NCBI GenBank assembly: GCA_039029915.1
Contig: JBCCFD010000303.1
Location: 1 to 9,875 of the forward strand
Direction: 5' to 3'
Length of the DNA: 9,875 nt
From: QQUD01 sp039029915
Lineage (GTDB): Bacteria; Chloroflexota; Anaerolineae; Promineifilales; Promineifilaceae
A model generated the notes under the pieces. That model was not told the origin of the DNA and made no database searches. It saw only the letters and a list, made by a program, of their open reading frames with translations. Each line of letters begins with the position of its first letter. Position 1 is the stretch's first letter. A program made the position numbers and the translations under genes. Positions 6,469-9,875 of this stretch are shown in pieces.

Positions 6469-6515
6469 AATTGGGCTTCTCTTAGATCCCCAATTGAGGC
6501 TTGCCTAATTTTTAC
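6469..6515 (+). terminator. Weak terminator-like region with two competing stems
   Basis: AATTGGG (6469-6475) pairs with CCCAATT (6489-6495). The same right arm can instead join a second hairpin, AATT-G-AGG with loop CTTG and CCT-AATT (6492-6510), which is followed by TTT to give a short T-tract (6509-6513). The second form resembles a weak intrinsic terminator for the transporter operon, and the first would block it. GGCTTCTC (6474-6481) also matches GAGAAGCC (6554-6561) at the next promoter. This is tentative. Confidence 0.3.
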
Positions 6516-6551
6516 AATCAGCCTGCTTTGTAGAAATTGGGTTAATTATGA

Positions 6552-6580
6552 TTGAGAAGCCAACCTATATCCGTTATACT
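6552..6580 (+). promoter_or_regulatory. Sigma70-type promoter of the NYN-LOTUS gene
   Basis: TTGAGA (6552-6557) and TATACT (6575-6580) each match the consensus at five of six positions, with the ideal 17-bp spacing. Transcription would start near 6587, giving a leader of about 150 nt. That leader opens with a purine-rich, largely unstructured tract (about 6586-6626). The promoter makes the NYN gene independent of the transporter operon. Confidence 0.65.
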
Positions 6581-6696
6581 TATGCGAAGAGCAAGAGCGT
6601 AGAGAATAGAAAAAGAAGAAAATAAGACGGTTGCTAATAAAATAGTGGGCCAAGGTTCATCTATTGCATACGATGACTTGCACCAAACAACAACAA

Positions 6697-6719
6697 ATAC
6701 GTGACGCGCGATACGTGAC
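6697..6719. repeat. Direct repeat ATACGTGAC, possible operator
   Basis: ATACGTGAC occurs at 6697-6705 and again at 6711-6719, a 14-bp centre-to-centre spacing. A degenerate copy, ATACGATGAC, lies at 6668-6677. The repeats sit inside the leader, immediately before the ribosome binding site of the NYN gene. They could bind a regulator as DNA, or a protein or RNA partner in the transcript. No known operator is recognised. Confidence 0.5.
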
Positions 6720-6737
6720 ACGACACAGGAGTATTTA

Positions 6738-8033
6738 ATGACAACAACTCAAGAAGACCAAATTGCTGTCTTCATTGATTACGAAAATGTCGCCCTTAGC
6801 TTTAGAGGGCGTTATAACGATGATATTGATTGGACGCGGGTAATGGAACCAGCGATTGATTTAGGGCGCATTGCTATTCGGCGCTCATACGCGGATTGGG
6901 GGGCATTCCGAAACGGCCAGCGCGAAATGCTGGGTTTGGGGGTAGATTTAATTCACGTGCCGTCAAAACGGGGCAAAAATGCGGCCGATATTCGGATTGT
7001 GATTGACGTCATGGAAATGATGATTTCTAGTCAGCACATTAGCCATGTTTTACTTGTTTCAGGAGATGGCGATTTTACAGAATTAGTTCACCGCCTTCGA
7101 GCCAATGGTAAGGTGGTAGTCGGTATGGGGGTCAGCGGTGCTAGCGCTGAATATCTCATCAACGCCTGCGATCAGTTTATTTTTTATGACAAGCTGGTTG
7201 ATGCCGAAGTTGAAAAAGAAGAAGATGGCGAGGACGAAACGGCCGTTGGGTTCGATATAACCGAGGCGCGACAGCTTCTTCGTCGGGCACTTAAACGATA
7301 CGAAGGAGATTGGGTTAGCGCTGGCAAAATTAAAAGCGTCATGCGCGGTATGAACCCGGCCTTTAGCGAACGAAATTACGACTTTAGCAACTTCAAATCC
7401 TTCTTATTAGCTCAAAATGACATTGCGAAAACAAACACAGCCGATGGCGGTCATTTTGAAGTACAAATGGTTGCTAGCAATAACGGCAATTCATCTAGCT
7501 CAAAGGGAACTAAAAACCTCTCTCCTGAAGCCCAGCTTGATCGATATTTACAAATTCTCAGCAAGCAAAAAATCCGAATGACGCCAAGTGAAACGCGTCC
7601 ACAAATCATTCTGCGATTTTTCCACATCGTGCAGGCAACATCTGGCAAAACCCTCAATGAGTATAAAGACGAACTGCACAGCTATTTTGAAGAAACTGCC
7701 CCCCACATCAAATATCAGGATGTCCACGAGGCGGTCCACCAGCTGTTCCATACCTATTGTCTTGAGTTTGACATGGAAGGCGAAGAGTATGCAGAGGATG
7801 TGCGACTTTGGGATCGGAAGGTCACTTTAGCTGAGGGCATCAAGCGTCCCCCTGACCTGCTCGACAACTGTGACCGTGGCCTTTTACGCCGCATTCGGAA
7901 ACGGCTCGGCAATAAGAAGATTAACCGTGAAGTGGCTGCGCGGTTGCTTTATGGCAGTGTGCGCGGTCAGAAAATGCTCGACCACATTAAAGAACTCATT
8001 GAAGAAGTGGAGAATGAAAAGGAATCGGCTTGA
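6738..8033 (+). CDS. NYN-domain ribonuclease with LOTUS/OST-HTH RNA-binding domain and novel C-terminus
   Basis: The protein has 431 aa and starts at an ATG six bases after AGGAG (6727-6731). Residues 8-152 form an NYN (PIN-like, LabA/DUF88) metal-dependent ribonuclease domain with FIDYEN (12-17), KNAADIRIVID (80-90) and VSGDGDF (107-113). D14, D84 (possibly D90), D110 and D112 supply the acidic site, so it looks catalytically competent. An acidic linker (155-168) leads to a LOTUS/OST-HTH winged-helix at about 172-245, ending GGHFEVQMV; such domains bind RNA. A low-complexity linker (247-260) precedes a mainly helical C-terminal domain (262-431) that I do not recognise, rich in basic residues at 378-395 and with an acidic coil at the end. 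The likely role is RNA cleavage or turnover of a selected RNA in the cytoplasm. The target is unknown. Confidence 0.88.
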   Translation: MTTTQEDQIAVFIDYENVALSFRGRYNDDIDWTRVMEPAIDLGRIAIRRSYADWGAFRNGQREMLGLGVDLIHVPSKRGKNAADIRIVIDVMEMMISSQHISHVLLVSGDGDFTELVHRLRANGKVVVGMGVSGASAEYLINACDQFIFYDKLVDAEVEKEEDGEDETAVGFDITEARQLLRRALKRYEGDWVSAGKIKSVMRGMNPAFSERNYDFSNFKSFLLAQNDIAKTNTADGGHFEVQMVASNNGNSSSSKGTKNLSPEAQLDRYLQILSKQKIRMTPSETRPQIILRFFHIVQATSGKTLNEYKDELHSYFEETAPHIKYQDVHEAVHQLFHTYCLEFDMEGEEYAEDVRLWDRKVTLAEGIKRPPDLLDNCDRGLLRRIRKRLGNKKINREVAARLLYGSVRGQKMLDHIKELIEEVENEKESA

Positions 8034-8058
8034 CATTTTCGCCCAAATGTTCTACGAT
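8030..8058 (+). promoter_or_regulatory. Promoter overlapping the stop codon of the NYN gene
   Basis: TTGACA (8030-8035) is a perfect -35 box that includes the TGA stop of the NYN gene (8031-8033). After 17 bp comes TACGAT (8053-8058), four of six matches to the -10 consensus. Transcription would begin near 8065, giving a leader of about 170 nt for the gene at 8238. That gene can therefore be expressed without its neighbour. Confidence 0.55.
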
Positions 8059-8154
8059 TCCTACACGAAGAAGTTGCTTTGAATTTTTAGCATCGAATGA
8101 AAACTCAGGGTACACATTTTTTAAGTGGAAAACAAAGAGCTTTTTTTAATAAGA

Positions 8155-8211
8155 AGGTGAAAACCAAAATTTCAACCACTTCTTTTTCAAATTATTTCTT
8201 AGTTTTCACCT
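8155..8211 (+). promoter_or_regulatory. Leader hairpin upstream of the recombinase-like gene
   Basis: AGGTGAAAAC (8155-8164) pairs perfectly with GTTTTCACCT (8202-8211). An inner 5-bp match (8168-8172 with 8189-8193) may add a helix. The structure ends 14 nt before the ribosome binding site AAAGGA (8226-8231), so it could affect transcript stability or ribosome access. It is not followed by a T-run. Confidence 0.5.
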
Positions 8212-8237
8212 AGCTAAACGGAAAGAAAGGATTTTTC

Positions 8238-9158
8238 ATGAGTGACAACGGCGGAGCAAAACCCATTTCAGCAGATGATTCCATTCAAAAAGCGCTGGAG
8301 CATTTTCAAATCCATATGAGGGATGAAGGGTTTGCTATTAATACAAGCAAGGCATTTGCCAGTGATGTGCGGCTACTGGGCCAATATTTAGGCATTGAAA
8401 CGGCCGTTAACAAAATTGGCACCAAAGATTTAAACGATTTTCTCGAGTGGCTACTTAACGAACGAGGCGTTCCCTGCAGCCCTAAATCATACGCTCGGCG
8501 TGTAACCACGCTCAAAGTCTTTTTTGGATGGCTCCACAAAATCGGAATATTAGCCAACAATCCATCTGATGCCGTCATTCAACGCAGTGTTAAAAGTCCG
8601 CTTCCTGTTCCCCCCACTGAAAATGACATTGAGCGAGCCCTTGTTGTTAGCCAACAAATGAGGGAAGGCATTGGCTTGAAAAAACCAGATGCGCGTCCAC
8701 ATATGCTCCTAACCTTGCTTTTAAAGACCGGCATTAAGAAAAATGAAGCAATGTCGCTAGAACCGGATCACGTTGACCGCAATAATGTGGATCAGCCAAT
8801 GCTATTTATTCGCTACCCAAATCCTAGATTGCGGTACAAAGAACGCAAATTAGGCATTGATCCTGAATGGTTAGAGGTTTTGGATGAGTATTTAGACCAA
8901 TATCAGCCAAAGGACACTATTTTTACCTGCACCGCCCGCAATTTAGAATATATTTTGCGCGATATCGGGGAGGCGGCTAGCCTTAATAAAGGGTTGCTCT
9001 CGTTTGAGAATTTGCGGTGGGCTTCGGCATTACGCGACTGGCGAGCCAATGAAGAACCAGATGATATTCGCCAAAAACTGGGATTATCTAAAATCACCTG
9101 GCGTGAAACAAAATCAAAGCTGGAGCAGTTAACGAAAACCGAGAATTCAATTGACTAA
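8238..9158 (+). CDS. Tyrosine-recombinase-fold protein lacking most catalytic residues
   Basis: The protein has 306 aa and its start is set by AAAGGA six bases before ATG. Residues 16-118 match the SAM-like core-binding domain of Xer/phage integrases (HMRDEGFAINTSKAFASDVRL onward, then YARRVTTLKVFFGWLHKIGIL and NNPSD). Residues 125-300 follow the catalytic domain, but the active site is degenerate: the first arginine (TGxR) is Lys167, the HxLRH box reads ENLRW (257-261; only Arg260 kept), LGH reads LGL (281-283), and Lys292 stands where the nucleophilic tyrosine is expected. DNA strand exchange is therefore unlikely. The frame is intact, has its own promoter and shows no decay, which points to a retained DNA-binding or structural role rather than a pseudogene. 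No attachment site or element boundary was seen nearby. Confidence 0.8.
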   Translation: MSDNGGAKPISADDSIQKALEHFQIHMRDEGFAINTSKAFASDVRLLGQYLGIETAVNKIGTKDLNDFLEWLLNERGVPCSPKSYARRVTTLKVFFGWLHKIGILANNPSDAVIQRSVKSPLPVPPTENDIERALVVSQQMREGIGLKKPDARPHMLLTLLLKTGIKKNEAMSLEPDHVDRNNVDQPMLFIRYPNPRLRYKERKLGIDPEWLEVLDEYLDQYQPKDTIFTCTARNLEYILRDIGEAASLNKGLLSFENLRWASALRDWRANEEPDDIRQKLGLSKITWRETKSKLEQLTKTENSID

Positions 9159-9171
9159 TTAATGACAAATA

Positions 9172-9232
9172 GGGTAATTGGTGATTAGTAATTTGGGTTT
9201 GCAGATTACTAATTACTGATTACTCGTTACCA
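9172..9232. repeat. Heptamer-repeat hairpin between convergent genes
   Basis: Bases 9172-9192 can pair with 9205-9225 over 21 positions including a few G-U pairs, around a 12-nt loop. The core ATTAGTAAT/ATTACTAAT is perfect. The right side is a tandem heptamer: ATTACTA, ATTACTG, ATTACTC and a degenerate GTTACCA (9205-9232). The left side reads as similar units on the other strand. It sits between the stop codons of two convergent genes and could act as a two-way transcription barrier, although neither side has a good T-tract. Confidence 0.6.
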
Positions 9233-9251
9233 ATCCCCCATCCCAATCTAC

Positions 9252-9875
9252 CTAGTTCATCGAAAAAGCACCCATATCTTCTGCAGGCTTCATCTTGAGC
9301 AAGCTGACTTCTTTCTGGAACACTACCAGCAAGTAGTCAACAATCTTTTGAAGGTTGTTGCTTTCAAGAAGGGATTGCTTTTTATCATTTTCAATATTGA
9401 GCAGCGAGGCAGCAATATAAGCGAGGGCGTCAATTTCGGTAGGAAGCTGTAGAACATCAAATTGAACCTCACCAGCTTTTTGCAAATGTTCAAGGTATTG
9501 AGTTAACAGCTTTTTGAGCCTATCATATTTATCATCACCGCCCTCAAGTTCTTTATTTAGTTCTAAATACTCCACTGAACCAGTCAGATACGGCCGTTTT
9601 TTACGGTCAACCTTTTGCAGCTTAAAGCGATTTTGACCAAACGTCATAATATACATTCGGCCATCATCAAGTCGTTCCACTTGCGAGATCTCGACGGTGC
9701 AACCGATGCGACGAGGCACAACATTTTTATCCCCTTCTGCACTACCTTGTTCAATCAGAATAATGCCAAACGGCTGTTCTTCTGATAGGCACTCATTAAT
9801 CATCTCTTTATACCGTTCTTCAAAAATATGAAGCGGCATGGGCATGCCTGGGAATACAACGACATTTAGTGGGAA
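9252..9875 (-). CDS. Stand-alone Lon N-terminal (substrate-binding) domain protein, 5' end outside the window
   Basis: The frame stays open to the right edge and reads FPLNVVVFPG before the first internal methionine at 9845. FPL-x-VVxFPG is the expected opening of the Lon N-terminal fold, so the true start lies just beyond 9875 and the gene is partial here. About 207 residues are visible. Seen: PLHIFEERYKEM, GIILIEQG, RRIGCTVEISQVERLDDGRMYIMTFGQNRF and a helical C-terminal part starting near KYDRLKKLL. The stop is a TAG at 9254-9252. There is no AAA+ or protease domain, so it is not Lon itself. Such single-domain proteins are widespread and of uncertain role, perhaps binding unfolded protein. 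It is convergent with the recombinase-like gene. Confidence 0.88.
   Translation of the reverse strand, partial: FPLNVVVFPGMPMPLHIFEERYKEMINECLSEEQPFGIILIEQGSAEGDKNVVPRRIGCTVEISQVERLDDGRMYIMTFGQNRFKLQKVDRKKRPYLTGSVEYLELNKELEGGDDKYDRLKKLLTQYLEHLQKAGEVQFDVLQLPTEIDALAYIAASLLNIENDKKQSLLESNNLQKIVDYLLVVFQKEVSLLKMKPAEDMGAFSMN

Larger units (their letters stand above)
179..9597. repeat. Dispersed octamer palindrome ACGGCCGT, nine copies
   Basis: Exact copies start at 179, 261, 558, 1018, 1751, 6100, 7239, 8400 and 9590, and a near copy TCGGCCGT is at 3990. By base composition about 0.1 copies would be expected in a window this size. All nine lie inside genes, four of them in the glycosyltransferase gene. 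Depending on the frame they encode Thr-Ala-Val (five), Arg-Pro (two) or Gly-Arg (two), so a peptide motif does not explain them. The case resembles the cyanobacterial HIP1 octamer in kind, not in sequence. Confidence 0.85.

Noticed and set aside
6250..6515. Known structured RNAs (tmRNA, RNase P RNA, SRP RNA) or a known riboswitch
   Set aside because: None of the conserved core motifs of these families could be found on the plus strand by eye.
8238..9158. Active integrase marking a mobile element
   Set aside because: Catalytic residues are missing, and no attachment repeats, tRNA gene or other phage or transposon genes are in view.
9159..9251. CRISPR-like array in the heptamer region
   Set aside because: The units are 7 bp and contiguous with no spacers, which is a simple tandem repeat rather than a CRISPR.

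Overview
The window looks like chromosomal DNA from a Chloroflexota bacterium, most likely Anaerolineae-like. This is inferred from three things: a peptide-binding lipoprotein whose linker is built from repeated V-E-V-T-R-V-V / G-E-T-I-V-E-T-Q-E units, a combined NYN and LOTUS protein, and nine copies of the octamer palindrome ACGGCCGT. GC content is moderate by eye (mid-40s percent). No tRNA, rRNA, CRISPR array, insertion sequence or intact mobile element was seen.

Layout. (1) 44-1093, minus strand: a membrane-anchored family 2 glycosyltransferase of the polyprenyl-phosphate mannosyltransferase type with a C-terminal GtrA-like membrane domain. (2) 1094-1434: an AT-rich divergent spacer with an all-consensus sigma70 promoter (TTGACA-16-TATAAT) and a leader hairpin. 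(3) 1435-6222, plus strand: an oligopeptide/dipeptide ABC importer run made of a substrate-binding lipoprotein, a DppB-type permease, a DppC-type permease and a small PsbP-like lipoprotein. The binding protein is separated from the permeases by 313 bp holding three strong inverted-repeat elements, which probably let it be expressed at a higher level. No ATPase genes are present. (4) 6223-6737: a 515-bp gap whose first 340 bases contain many perfect inverted repeats, some crossing each other. The rest holds a good promoter and a 9-bp direct repeat in front of the next gene. (5) 6738-8033, plus: an NYN (PIN-like) ribonuclease with a LOTUS/OST-HTH RNA-binding domain and an unrecognised C-terminal domain. 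(6) 8238-9158, plus: a tyrosine-recombinase-fold protein that has lost nearly all catalytic residues, with its own promoter overlapping the stop codon of the NYN gene. (7) 9159-9251: a long imperfect hairpin built of heptamer repeats between convergent genes. (8) 9252 to beyond 9875, minus: a stand-alone Lon N-terminal-domain protein, cut by the window edge.

How the genes may work together. The binding protein would capture peptides or similar solutes outside the membrane and pass them to the DppB/DppC channel, which must borrow ATPases encoded elsewhere. The NYN-LOTUS protein and the dead recombinase are neighbours on the same strand with separate promoters, and their functional link is unproven. 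The features most worth a second look are the structured non-coding stretches (3309-3518 and 6250-6561), the ACGGCCGT palindrome scattered through the genes, and the catalytically degenerate recombinase next to the NYN-LOTUS nuclease.
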